NCBI RefSeq assembly: GCF_009830125.1
Contig: NZ_WUPT01000002.1
Coordinates: 496,001-560,000 of the forward strand
From: Kangsaoukella pontilimi
GTDB taxonomy: Bacteria; Pseudomonadota; Alphaproteobacteria; Rhodobacterales; Rhodobacteraceae
DNA: 64,000 nt
Reading direction: 5' to 3'
The position numbers and the translations under genes are program-made. Each line of letters starts with the position of its first letter. The first letter of the stretch is position 1. Positions 52,277-60,645 of this stretch are shown one piece after another. The notes under the pieces were generated by a model, which ran no database searches, was not told the DNA's origin, and saw only the letters and a program-made list of their open reading frames with translations.

Positions 52277-53077
52277 ATGAAACGTCTTATCGCACTTGCG
52301 TTCGCAGCCATGATCACGCTCCTGCCGTCCTTCGCGGCGGCAGGCAGCAGCGAGGCCGGGGAGGCGATCCTCCCCGCTCACGAAGTCGCTGCCTTTTCCA
52401 ACAAGGTGCAGCAGGAACTGGCCGCCAAGGGCGCGCGGGTCGCCATCGTGGCCCGCACCGGGCGCGACCCTGCGGACCTGCCCGATGGCATCCGCTATAC
52501 CCATGTTGCCTACTGGGTCTATTCCCACATCACGCTGGAGAATGGCGAAAAGGGTTTCGGCTACCGCGCCTACAACCTTTACCAGACCTCAGAGGATCTG
52601 ACCGTCAGCAAGCTGGTGCAGGACTCGCCCGCCGACTTCTTTGCCGGCGCTTACAAGCTGGACGCGGGTATCATCATCCCCGACGAACGGCTTCAGGACA
52701 AACTCCTGGCGACAATCGCCAGCCCGAGCTACGCCAAGCTCCATAACGCGAATTACTCGGTTCTGGCCAACCCCGCTGATCCACGGTTTCAAAACTGCAC
52801 GGAACATACTCTCGACGTCCTGATGGCCAGCCTTTACGGCACGGACAACCGGATGAAGATCAAGGCCAATATCGCCGCGCATTTCACGCCGCAGCAGATC
52901 GAGATTGGCGGCTTCAAGAGGATGCTGGCCCCGGTCGCCTCGGGTGACCTCAGGACCTCGGATCACGGGTCGGATGTGGGCACGGCGACCTTCAGCACGA
53001 TCGGCCGGTTCATGGTGAAGTACGACCTTGCCGACGATGTCTTCGCCGTGACGCCGTCGGGAAAATACCGGCTCTAG
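52277..53077 (+). CDS. DUF2145 family exported protein
   Basis: A 266-residue protein with a signal peptide (MKRLIALAFAAMITLLPSFA). It fits DUF2145: AAFSNKVQQELAAKGARVAI, RTGRDPADLPDGIRYTHVAY, KGFGYRAYNLYQ, FQNCTEHTLDVLMASLYGTD. The last motif, with Asn-Cys-Thr-Glu-His, and the earlier His in YTHVAY resemble a papain-like or NlpC-type Cys/His arrangement, but that is my inference. It should act in the periplasm. It is co-transcribed with the small exported gene upstream. GGGGAGACC serves as ribosome-binding site. Confidence 0.82.
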   Translation: MKRLIALAFAAMITLLPSFAAAGSSEAGEAILPAHEVAAFSNKVQQELAAKGARVAIVARTGRDPADLPDGIRYTHVAYWVYSHITLENGEKGFGYRAYNLYQTSEDLTVSKLVQDSPADFFAGAYKLDAGIIIPDERLQDKLLATIASPSYAKLHNANYSVLANPADPRFQNCTEHTLDVLMASLYGTDNRMKIKANIAAHFTPQQIEIGGFKRMLAPVASGDLRTSDHGSDVGTATFSTIGRFMVKYDLADDVFAVTPSGKYRL

Positions 53078-53099
53078 TCTGACAAGACCTGACTGCAGG

Positions 53100-53125
53100 G
53101 GCGGCGTGTCGCGAGACGCGCCGCC
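53100..53125. repeat. Hairpin between DUF2145 gene and hrpB
   Basis: An 11-bp stem with one G-T pair (ggcggcgtgtc / gacgcgccgcc, loop gcga) abuts the hrpB stop. There is no T-run on either strand; it may be a weak bidirectional end for the two convergent transcripts. Confidence 0.5.
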
Positions 53126-55528
53126 TCAGCCGTTGCGCGGCTTGGCGCGCAGCGTCGGGTCGGCGACGGTGGGGTCTTCGGGCCAGGGGTGTTTCGGATA
53201 GCGGCCCCGCATGTCCTTCCGCACATCGGTATAGGACGACGCCCAGAAACCGGGCAGGTCCATCGTCGTCTGCAGCGGGCGCCCGGCGGGGGAAAGAAGC
53301 GTGACGCGGAGCGGGCGCCCGGCGACCGTGGGGTGGCGCGTCTCTCCGAACATCTCCTGCAGGCGAAGAGCGATGTTGGGCGTCTCGTCGTCATAGTCGA
53401 TTGCGATCCGGCGTCCGAGCGGGGTGATGTAATGCGCCGGCGCCTCGCGGTCGAGCATCTGGGTTTCTTCCCAGGACAGCATCGCCTGAAGCGCGGGCAA
53501 GACGTTGAACCCGGCCCAGTCCTGCGCGCTTCGTAGCCCGCCGATATAGGGCGCAAGCCAATCGTCCAGCCCGTCGATCAGCGCCTCGTCGGACATGTCC
53601 GGCAGGGCGTGGCCAGCAGCTCTGACCAATGCGACCCGCTTCCGGAAGAGATCCGCCGCTTTCGTGAAGCGCAGCCCCAGTGCACGCACGCCGTCCAGCA
53701 TAGCGCGGGCCATGGCGTCCTCTGGGGCGTTTTCCCACCGTTTCGACGACAGGACGAGCGCGCCGAGCCGTTCCTCTTCAACCGCCTCGACACGTCCCGC
53801 GCGGCCGGACCAGCGGACGGTGTGTTCCGTGGCGATCCGGTCTGCCAGCGCGTCGCGGAGCGCGCTTTCGGAGATTGGGAGGCAGAGCCGGATCAGCGCC
53901 TCGCGCGGGTGGCCGTCGGTGTCCGCCACGACCAGAAGCCGCGACCCGGCCAGGGGATCGTCAGGATCCATCCGCGCGCCCTTGCCGTTCGACAACTGCC
54001 AACGGGGATCGCTGCCCGGACGCCGAAGCGCGACGCGGTCTGGGTAGGCATGGGCAAGGTGGGTGGCGGGATCGGCGGGCCCCCTGTCACGCGCGGTTTT
54101 CCCCAGCCGCTTCGCCTCGGCGCGGATGCGGTCTAGTGCGGGTGCGCGATCACGACCGCGAAGCGCCTTCAGTCGTGTGTCGAGGTCGGCGCCGGCGCCG
54201 CGCAGCGGATCGCGCTCGGACAGAAGCGCGGCGAGGGGTGCGGCGTCGCCGCCGCCCAGGGCCAGCATGTGCGCCAGACGAGGGTGAACCGGCATTCGCG
54301 CGATCTCGCGCCCATGCGGCGAAAGCGTTCCCTCCGGCGTCAGGGCGCCAAGGTCCATCAACAACTCCCGTGCCCGGATCAGAGCGCCTTCGGGCGGCGG
54401 GGTCAGGAATGGCAGGTCGTCGCTGCCCCATTCGGCAAGGTCCAGCGCCAGCGGCGTGAGGTCGGCGGCGGCGATCTCGGGCGGCGGAAAGGCGGCGAGC
54501 GCCCCGTCCTCGCCACGGGTCCAGAGGCGGAGGCACAGCCCCGGCGCGACACGACCGGCCCGTCCGCGCCGTTGGTCGGCCTCGGCACGGGTTACGCGCT
54601 CGGTCACCAGCCGCGACATGCCCGAGCCGGGATCGAAACGGGCGCGGCGTGCAAGGCCGCCGTCGATCACCACCCGCACATCGGGGATCGTGAGAGAGGT
54701 CTCGGCAATGGAGGTCGCCAGCACCACGCGCCGCCCATTGCCGGGGGTCACCGCCTTGCGTTGCTCCGCCATCGGCAAGGAGCCATAGAGCGGCAGGCAG
54801 GGAATATCTTCGATCTTGCCTGACAGTCGCGCCTGAGTGTCGCGGATTTCGCGTTCTCCGGGGAGAAAGACCAGGACCGAGCCCTCGGTTTCCTTCAGTA
54901 GCGGCGGCAGGTGCAGGGCCACAAGGTCAGGCAGGCGGGTGTCGCGTCCGGCGGGCGTCTCGAGCCAGCGCGTCTCGACGGGGTAGGAGACGCCTTCCGA
55001 CGTTATAACGGGCGCATCTCCCATGAGCGCGGCCACCGGCTCGGCGTCGAGCGTGGCGGACATGACCAGCAGAATCAGGTCGGGCCGGAGTGCCGCGCGG
55101 ATTTCCAGCGTGAGGCCAAGGCCGAGGTCTGCGTTGAGCGAGCGTTCGTGGAATTCGTCGAAGAGGACCGCACCAATGCCGTCGAGGGTCGGGTCGCTCT
55201 GGATCATGCGGGTCAGCACACCTTCGGTGACGACCTCGATCCGGGTGGCCTCCGAGACGCGGGTTTCCCCGCGCATCCGGTAACCCACTGTCCGGCCGAT
55301 TTCTTCGCCCAGCAGGTCGGCCATCCGGTGGGCCGCGCCGCGTGCGGCAAGGCGGCGAGGCTCAAGCATCACGATCCGGCCAGTGACCAGACCGGCGTCG
55401 AGAAGGGCGAGCGGGACACGAGTCGTCTTGCCCGCACCGGGCGGCGCCTGAAGCACGGCCTGTCCCGCCCGGCCAAGGGCGTCGAGCAGGGACGGAAGCG
55501 CGTCTTCTATCGGCAGGCGGTCGGACAT
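53126..55528 (-). CDS. hrpB: ATP-dependent helicase HrpB
   Basis: An 800-residue DExH helicase. Walker A is QAPPGAGKTTRVPLALL, the DEAH-type box is FDEFHERSLNADLG, motif III SATLD, then the helicase C domain (VLATSIAETSLTIPDVRVVI, QRRGRAGRVAPGLCLRLW), a helicase-associated region, and the HrpB-specific C-terminus (TLLSPAGRPLQTTMDLPGFW). The cellular substrate of HrpB is not settled. The start at MSDRLPIEDALPSLL (55528) is chosen by homology. It is divergent from meaB. Confidence 0.94.
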   Translation of the reverse strand: MSDRLPIEDALPSLLDALGRAGQAVLQAPPGAGKTTRVPLALLDAGLVTGRIVMLEPRRLAARGAAHRMADLLGEEIGRTVGYRMRGETRVSEATRIEVVTEGVLTRMIQSDPTLDGIGAVLFDEFHERSLNADLGLGLTLEIRAALRPDLILLVMSATLDAEPVAALMGDAPVITSEGVSYPVETRWLETPAGRDTRLPDLVALHLPPLLKETEGSVLVFLPGEREIRDTQARLSGKIEDIPCLPLYGSLPMAEQRKAVTPGNGRRVVLATSIAETSLTIPDVRVVIDGGLARRARFDPGSGMSRLVTERVTRAEADQRRGRAGRVAPGLCLRLWTRGEDGALAAFPPPEIAAADLTPLALDLAEWGSDDLPFLTPPPEGALIRARELLMDLGALTPEGTLSPHGREIARMPVHPRLAHMLALGGGDAAPLAALLSERDPLRGAGADLDTRLKALRGRDRAPALDRIRAEAKRLGKTARDRGPADPATHLAHAYPDRVALRRPGSDPRWQLSNGKGARMDPDDPLAGSRLLVVADTDGHPREALIRLCLPISESALRDALADRIATEHTVRWSGRAGRVEAVEEERLGALVLSSKRWENAPEDAMARAMLDGVRALGLRFTKAADLFRKRVALVRAAGHALPDMSDEALIDGLDDWLAPYIGGLRSAQDWAGFNVLPALQAMLSWEETQMLDREAPAHYITPLGRRIAIDYDDETPNIALRLQEMFGETRHPTVAGRPLRVTLLSPAGRPLQTTMDLPGFWASSYTDVRKDMRGRYPKHPWPEDPTVADPTLRAKPRNG

Positions 55529-55608
55529 GGCGTGGTTATCGCAGGCGCGGTTATCGGACGAAAGGCCCACTGGACAGTGCCCCGGCTCCGCGCCAAGGTC
55601 CGGCCCGC

Positions 55609-56604
55609 ATGGTGCAGGATGTCGACATACTGGCCGCCCGCGTCCGGGACGGCGACCGCCGCGCGCTGGCTCGTGCGATCACGCTTGTCGAAAGCGGGCG
55701 CGCGGACCATCGGGCGGACGCAAACGCGCTTCTGGAAAAGCTGGCCGATCCGTCGCGGCAAGCGCTTCGCATCGGTCTGTCGGGGACGCCCGGCGTCGGA
55801 AAGTCGACCTTTATCGAGGCGTTCGGGCTGAAACTGACAGACGCGGGCAAGAGGGTCGCGGTTCTGGCCGTCGATCCGTCTTCGGCGCGGACAGGCGGCT
55901 CGATCCTTGGCGACAAGACTCGGATGGAGCAGCTTTCCCGCGCGCCGGGCGCCTTCATCCGCCCGTCCCCCAGCCAGAGCGAGCTGGGCGGTGTCGCCCG
56001 GCGGACCCGCGACGCCATTGCGCTCTGCGAGGCGGCGGGGTTCGACATCGTGCTGATCGAGACGGTGGGCGTGGGGCAATCCGAGACCATCGTGGCGGAT
56101 ATGTCCGACCTCTTTGTGCTGCTCCTTGCGCCCGCGGGCGGGGACGAATTGCAGGGAGTCAAACGCGGGATCATGGAGATCGCGGACCTCATCCTGATCA
56201 ACAAGGCCGACGGTGCGCTGCGCGAGACGGCGATCCGGACAGCGGCGGACTATGCCGGTGCGCTGAGACTGATGCGCGCGCGGGAAGGCGATGCGCCGGG
56301 CTTTCCGAAGGCGATGATCGTCTCGGCCGTTGAAGGGTCGGGGTTGGACGAGGCATGGGACGCCATGACCGAGCTGGCCGAGTATCGCCGTGCCTCGGGC
56401 TTCTGGGATGCGCGGCGTGCGCGTCAGGCGCGGGGCTGGTTCGCGGACGAGGTCAGAAAGGGTCTTCTCAGGCGGCTTCAGGCCGATCCCGAGGCCGAAG
56501 CGGCAATGGAGGCTCTGGCGGAAGAGGTTGCGGTCGGCAAGCGCGCGCCGGGTGCCGCCGCGGTCGAGGTTCTCGACGTGCTGACCCGCGATGAGAGGGC
56601 TTGA
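55609..56604 (+). CDS. meaB: Methylmalonyl-CoA mutase-associated GTPase MeaB
   Basis: A 331-residue G3E-family GTPase. P-loop IGLSGTPGVGKSTFIEAFG, then VAVLAVDPSSARTGGSILGD, TRMEQLSRAPGAFIRPSP, IVLIETVGVGQSETIVADMS and LILINKADGA. It protects and reloads adenosylcobalamin mutases; in this group the partners are methylmalonyl-CoA and ethylmalonyl-CoA mutase. With mcd at 1260 it points to an ethylmalonyl-CoA pathway. The mutase genes are not in the window. Confidence 0.93.
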   Translation: MVQDVDILAARVRDGDRRALARAITLVESGRADHRADANALLEKLADPSRQALRIGLSGTPGVGKSTFIEAFGLKLTDAGKRVAVLAVDPSSARTGGSILGDKTRMEQLSRAPGAFIRPSPSQSELGGVARRTRDAIALCEAAGFDIVLIETVGVGQSETIVADMSDLFVLLLAPAGGDELQGVKRGIMEIADLILINKADGALRETAIRTAADYAGALRLMRAREGDAPGFPKAMIVSAVEGSGLDEAWDAMTELAEYRRASGFWDARRARQARGWFADEVRKGLLRRLQADPEAEAAMEALAEEVAVGKRAPGAAAVEVLDVLTRDERA

Positions 56605-56629
56605 CGCCTGACAGGACCTCCCCTAAACC
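56601..56629 (+). promoter_or_regulatory. Possible rpmB promoter
   Basis: TTGACG, 17 bases, TAAACC, beginning at the meaB stop and about 100 bases before rpmB. The -35 is good and the -10 moderate. Confidence 0.4.
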
Positions 56630-56725
56630 GCGCGGACGGATTCTGGGGCAGGGCCGATGGCGCTGCCCGTTTGTATTGTCGGGGACCAACCCCCGGACTG
56701 AACACGCAAGATCGAGGACGAAACG

Positions 56726-57013
56726 ATGTCGCGCCGCTGCGAACTGACCGGAAAAGGCCCGATGACTGGCAACAATGTCAGCCACGCCAACAACAAGACC
56801 AAGCGCCGCTTCCTGCCGAACCTGACGGAAACCGCGCTGATGTCCGAAACGCTCGGCCGCACCTTCCGTCTGAAGGTGTCGTCGGCGGCGCTGCGCACGG
56901 TGGATCACCGTGGCGGCCTGGACACCTTCCTTCTGAAGGCGAAGGATGCCGAACTTTCGGCCAACGCGCTGAAAATCAAAAAAGAAATCGTGAAGGCTCA
57001 GGCAGCAGCCTGA
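56726..57013 (+). CDS. rpmB: 50S ribosomal protein L28
   Basis: A 95-residue L28 of the alphaproteobacterial long form: [52 protein letters not shown] and [14 protein letters not shown]. It is a single gene with its own terminator. ATCGAGGACG precedes the ATG. Confidence 0.97.
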   Translation: MSRRCELTGKGPMTGNNVSHANNKTKRRFLPNLTETALMSETLGRTFRLKVSSAALRTVDHRGGLDTFLLKAKDAELSANALKIKKEIVKAQAAA

Positions 57014-57044
57014 CGCCACAAGTCACGACGAGGGAACGGGAAAC

Positions 57045-57075
57045 GGCCCTGCCACTGGCGGGGCCTTTTCTTTTG
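57045..57075 (+). terminator. rpmB terminator
   Basis: Stem ggccctgcc / ggcggggcc (one G-T pair) with a 3-base loop, followed by TTTTCTTTT. Confidence 0.9.
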
Positions 57076-57079
57076 CGCT

Positions 57080-57778
57080 TCAGCCCGTCCGGGAGCCGCC
57101 CAACATGTTGTCCACCCAGACGGGGACGGTCTCGCTGGCCGGTCCCACGATATGGGAATCGAACTGCCCGCCGATGTCTGTGGTCTCAAGATTGATCTCG
57201 ACCGTTTCGGCGCCCGCCTCGCGGGCAAGGTCCACGAATCCCGCCGCCGGATAGACCTGACCGCTGGTACCGATCGCCGCGAAGAGATCTGCGTCGAGCA
57301 GGCGGTCGTGAATCAGCTCCATGTGCTGGGGCATTTCTCCGAACCAGACCACATCCGGCCTTGTGGCTGGTCGCGCACACTCGGGGCAGGAATCATTCGG
57401 CGTCATCACTTGCGGTGCGGGCCAAGTGGCAGCACAGGCATGGCACCGCGCGGTAAAAAGCGATCCGTGCATGTGAATAGCGGTGGCGCCGGCGCGTTCG
57501 TGCAGGTCGTCCACGTTCTGGGTGATCAGGGTCACATCGTCGGGTCGGGTCCGTATTAGCCGCGCGAGCGCATCATGTGCAGCGTTTGGGACGGCACCTG
57601 CCGCATTGGAGCGCCGTGCATTGTAGAACTGATGGACAAGCGCCGGGTTGCGCGCAAACCCCTCGGGTGTCGCCACCTCGTTCAGGTCGTATTTCGTCCA
57701 AAGCCCGTCCTTGTCGCGAAAGGTACCGAGCCCGCTTTCCGCAGAGACGCCAGCACCGGTGAGGATCACGATTTTCAT
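57080..57778 (-). CDS. cobB: NAD-dependent protein deacylase, SIR2 family
   Basis: A 232-residue sirtuin. NAD-binding and catalytic motifs are ILTGAGVSAESGLGTFRDKD, TQNVDDLHERAGA, the catalytic His in IHMHGSLF, the zinc Cys pairs CHAC and CPEC, and GTSGQVYPAAGFV. The YxxR pair in QFYNARR is that of class III (SIRT5-like) deacylases, so desuccinylation is possible besides deacetylation. It is divergent from the phosphatase at 57881. Confidence 0.94.
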   Translation of the reverse strand: MKIVILTGAGVSAESGLGTFRDKDGLWTKYDLNEVATPEGFARNPALVHQFYNARRSNAAGAVPNAAHDALARLIRTRPDDVTLITQNVDDLHERAGATAIHMHGSLFTARCHACAATWPAPQVMTPNDSCPECARPATRPDVVWFGEMPQHMELIHDRLLDADLFAAIGTSGQVYPAAGFVDLAREAGAETVEINLETTDIGGQFDSHIVGPASETVPVWVDNMLGGSRTG

Positions 57779-57880
57779 GCGTTCCGTCCTTTGACTGGCC
57801 TTGTTTAGTGCACTTGAATGTCAGCCCATCCGACAGTCTTGTATTATTGCTTCTGTGCTGTTGTTGAGAAGGGTGATCCC

Positions 57881-58333
57881 ATGTCGCGTGTTCTGTTCGT
57901 GTGCCTCGGCAATATCTGCCGGTCTCCGACCGCCGAGGCGGTGTTCCGCGTCATCGCGCCAGAGGTCGAGGCGGACAGTGCCGGGACGGGGGACTGGCAT
58001 ATTGGTCACCCGCCCCATCCGCCAGCGATCCGAGCGGCTGAGGCGCGCGGCTTTCCCATGTCGGACCTTAGGGCGCGGCAGTTCACTGTGGACGATTTCG
58101 ACGCGTTCGACCTGATCGTGGCCATGGACCGGCAGAACCTGTCCGATATCGAGCGTCTGCGGCCATCCGGGAATGCCACGCCGGTCCGGCTGATGCTGGA
58201 CTATCTGCCCGATGCCCCCACTTCCGAGGTGCCCGACCCATATTACACGGGCGATTTCGACGAGGCGCTCGATCTTATCACGGGCGCGGCCCGTCACTTG
58301 AGGGCCGCGCTTCAGTTTCGGGACGCCGACTAG
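57881..58333 (+). CDS. Low-molecular-weight protein tyrosine phosphatase
   Basis: A 150-residue phosphatase. The P-loop is VCLGNICRSPTAEAV, giving C8-X5-R14, and the general-acid Asp lies in VPDPYYTGDFDEAL. Residues DSAGTGDWHIGHPPHP match the family. ATG 57881 is just before the P-loop strand; the open frame extends 21 codons upstream without conservation. No exopolysaccharide genes are near, so it is more likely a stand-alone cytosolic enzyme. The 3' end overlaps the gene ending at 58330 by four bases. Confidence 0.93.
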   Translation: MSRVLFVCLGNICRSPTAEAVFRVIAPEVEADSAGTGDWHIGHPPHPPAIRAAEARGFPMSDLRARQFTVDDFDAFDLIVAMDRQNLSDIERLRPSGNATPVRLMLDYLPDAPTSEVPDPYYTGDFDEALDLITGAARHLRAALQFRDAD

Positions 58334-58635
58334 CTTCTGCAGAAGGTCTCGGCGGTCTGGCCAAAGTTCCGGTAGCGCTTCCAGAAGGCCTCATCATTCC
58401 GGCTATCGGATTGCCGGACTTCCTGTGCGCGATGCGGATCGGCAAAGAACGTGGCCGCGCGCCGCTGGTCGCGTGCGGTCAGTGTCAGGTTGGCCGCGTC
58501 CTGAATGCAGCCGCAAAGCGCGCGGTTGCCCTGAGCCCTGTCGGAATTCAGACAGGCGCGCTCGATCTGTGCTGCGAAGAGCGGATTTGCGAGAATGGCC
58601 GCCAAGACGGCGGTCGCTGCTGCGATACGATACAT
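58330..58635 (-). CDS. Small exported protein, unknown function
   Basis: A 101-residue protein with a signal peptide (MYRIAAATAVLAAILANPLFA). The mature part has four Cys (ERACLNSDR, ALCGCIQDAAN, AETFCRS), suggesting two disulfides, and is otherwise helical and charged. I know such proteins as hypothetical in Rhodobacteraceae. It overlaps the end of the convergent phosphatase gene by four bases. Confidence 0.7.
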   Translation of the reverse strand: MYRIAAATAVLAAILANPLFAAQIERACLNSDRAQGNRALCGCIQDAANLTLTARDQRRAATFFADPHRAQEVRQSDSRNDEAFWKRYRNFGQTAETFCRS

Positions 58636-58723
58636 ATGTTACCCCAATACTGCATCCGGCGCGTTATTCGCGCTCTCGATGAACTGAGTGTGCCACAAAA
58701 CCCGATTCCGGGCGAGCGAAAAC

Positions 58724-59308
58724 TCAGATGACAACCGGGGCGAGTGACAGAAGAAGGAGCGCCGCCATTGTCCAGTTGAAGGCGGTGAGCCGCCGCTGGT
58801 CGGTCAGAAAGCGCTTCATCTCGACCCCAAGAAGGCACCATGCGCTGACCGAGGGCAGGTTGATCGATCCGAAAATCACGGCGACCACGAGGATGCCCAA
58901 GGCCGTATCGGAGGGTGCGTAAAGCGTCACGGCGGTCATTGCCATGGCCCATGCCTTGGGGTTCACCCATTGGAACGCGGCGGCCTGGAGGAATGTCATC
59001 GGCCGTCCGCCGCCATCCGTTCTTGGCGCTGCAGCATGGGCGAATTTCCAGGCGAGCCAGGTCATGTAGAGGACGGAGGCCACCGTAAGCATGGTGTCGA
59101 GGACCGGCATCGCCTGGAACGCGCCGGCAAGCCCCATGCCAACCAGGAAGACCATCAGGACAAAGCCCAGTCCGACGCCCAGCATATGCGGCAGCGTCCG
59201 GCGGAAACCGAAATTCGCGCCGGAGGTCATCAGCATCAGGTTGTTTGGCCCCGGCGTGATCGAGGTCACAAGCGCGAAGGCGGCAAGGGAGAGAAGCAGA
59301 TCGGTCAT
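58724..59308 (-). CDS. LysE/RhtB family amino-acid exporter
   Basis: A 194-residue membrane protein with about six helices: MTDLLLSLAAFALVTSITPG, PNNLMLMTSGANFGFRRTLP, HMLGVGLGFVLMVFLVGMGL, and FQWVNPKAWAMAMTAVTLYA, a LysE-family mark. It exports an amino acid or related compound. It is divergent from an Lrp/AsnC regulator at 59375 over a 66-base AT-rich gap, a standard pairing in which the regulator controls export. Confidence 0.92.
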   Translation of the reverse strand: MTDLLLSLAAFALVTSITPGPNNLMLMTSGANFGFRRTLPHMLGVGLGFVLMVFLVGMGLAGAFQAMPVLDTMLTVASVLYMTWLAWKFAHAAAPRTDGGGRPMTFLQAAAFQWVNPKAWAMAMTAVTLYAPSDTALGILVVAVIFGSINLPSVSAWCLLGVEMKRFLTDQRRLTAFNWTMAALLLLSLAPVVI

Positions 59309-59314
59309 GATCTT

Positions 59315-59349
59315 GCAATTGTCTGCTCTAATTGTAGATTTTTAATTGC
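59315..59349. promoter_or_regulatory. Possible Lrp-type operator
   Basis: GCAATT (59315-59320) and AATTGC (59344-59349) form an inverted repeat about two helical turns apart, in the AT-rich gap between lysE-like and lrp-like genes. The spacing suits an Lrp/AsnC multimer. Confidence 0.4.
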
Positions 59350-59374
59350 GAAAATGGGCGTCATGCGCAAATAA

Positions 59375-59836
59375 ATGCAATTAATGGCGAAGTTTGATGA
59401 TATAAACGGCAGAATATTGCGCGAACTTGAGGCCGATGGACGGGTTTCGAATCTCGTGCTTGCCGACCGTGTCGGTCTGTCGCCTTCGGCCTGTCTGCGG
59501 CGGGTGCAGGACCTTGAGCGCTCGGGCGTGATCGCAGGATACCGGGCGGTGATCGACCGGAGCCGTTTGGGCATCGGGTTCGTGGCCTATATGGCGGTGG
59601 GTCTGTCGAAGCACACGAAAGAGGCGCAGGAAGCGTTCGAGCGCGCCGTTGCCCATGCACCAGAGGTGGTCGAGTGCCACAACGTCACCGGGACGGTGGA
59701 ATACCTTCTCAGGGTCGAGGCGGCGGACCTTGCCGCCTACAAGGTCTTTCATACCGATGTCCTCGGCACGCTTCCGCAACTGTCGTCGATCACCACCTAT
59801 GTCGTCATGGGGTCTCCCAAGGACAGAAGGGCGTGA
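59375..59836 (+). CDS. Lrp/AsnC family transcriptional regulator
   Basis: A 153-residue regulator: N-terminal helix-turn-helix (DINGRILRELEADGRVSNLV, LADRVGLSPSACLRRVQDLE) and a C-terminal RAM ligand-binding domain (YRAVIDRSRLGIGFVAYMAV, VVECHNVTGTVEYLLRVEA). ATG 59375 or 59384 may be the start. It probably senses an amino acid and controls the divergent LysE-type exporter. Confidence 0.93.
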   Translation: MQLMAKFDDINGRILRELEADGRVSNLVLADRVGLSPSACLRRVQDLERSGVIAGYRAVIDRSRLGIGFVAYMAVGLSKHTKEAQEAFERAVAHAPEVVECHNVTGTVEYLLRVEAADLAAYKVFHTDVLGTLPQLSSITTYVVMGSPKDRRA

Positions 59837-59963
59837 GGATTGCGGCAATCGTGGAACAATGCCGGAGCGGTTTCTCAGACATCGGAGAAACGGGGTGCGT
59901 TTCCGCACGGTCTGACGCAGATTGTGCCGAAGACGACGAAGATGCGTCACGAGGAGTGAGCAG

Positions 59964-60572
59964 ATGACGATCAAGGCATGGATCACTGCGCTGGCCGCGC
60001 TTTTCACCCTGTCGGCCTGTGGCGCCCAGTGGGGTGTCCGGTACGCCGACAACATCCCGGCCGAGACGTCCCGTTCCTGGAGACTGGCGGACGTCATCGC
60101 CGTGGTTCCAGAAACGCTCAAGGTATCCAACAATAACACCTATGCGCCAAGCGGCGACATCGTCTGGTGGGGTGAGCCCTATGGCGACCGCCGCGCGCAG
60201 GTGGCGCAGATCTTCGACGAGGCGCTGACACAGGGCGCGTCGGACCTGCGCGGCAGCCGTCCCGTGACGATCACGGCGACGGTGTCCAAGTTCCATGCGG
60301 TCACACCATCGGCCATCGCCTACGCACCCGCTGCGGTGCACAACATTTCGTTCACGATACAGGTCTTCGATGCGACAACCGCGCAGCCCCTGACGCCACC
60401 GGTCGAGATGGATGCCGATCTCGAAGCCTATGTCGGGGCCGCTGCCATGGCCGCTGCCATTCAGGGGCAGCCGCAGCGCGTGCGGATTGTCGAACACCTT
60501 GCAGCGGTCACGCGCGGGTGGTTGGGATTCGGTCCCGATCAGCGGCGCACCTTCCAGAGTATCGGACGCTAA
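59964..60572 (+). CDS. Lipoprotein, DUF6778-like
   Basis: A 202-residue lipoprotein with lipobox LSAC (in WITALAALFTLSACGAQWG). The mature part is alpha/beta: LADVIAVVPETLKVSNNN, the conserved-looking DIVWWGEPYGDRRAQVAQIF, TITATVSKFHAVTPSAIA and FTIQVFDATTAQPL. I recall a Rhodobacteraceae-limited family (DUF6778) of this pattern, but am not certain of the number. GAGGAGTGAG lies 5 bases before ATG 59964. It is predicted to sit in the outer membrane. Confidence 0.75.
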   Translation: MTIKAWITALAALFTLSACGAQWGVRYADNIPAETSRSWRLADVIAVVPETLKVSNNNTYAPSGDIVWWGEPYGDRRAQVAQIFDEALTQGASDLRGSRPVTITATVSKFHAVTPSAIAYAPAAVHNISFTIQVFDATTAQPLTPPVEMDADLEAYVGAAAMAAAIQGQPQRVRIVEHLAAVTRGWLGFGPDQRRTFQSIGR

Positions 60573-60645
60573 GCCGCAGCAGCCGCTCTTGCCGCGACGC
60601 GGGATTGGTCCCATCTGACGGCTAGTCCGTCACAAGGGTCCGCCC

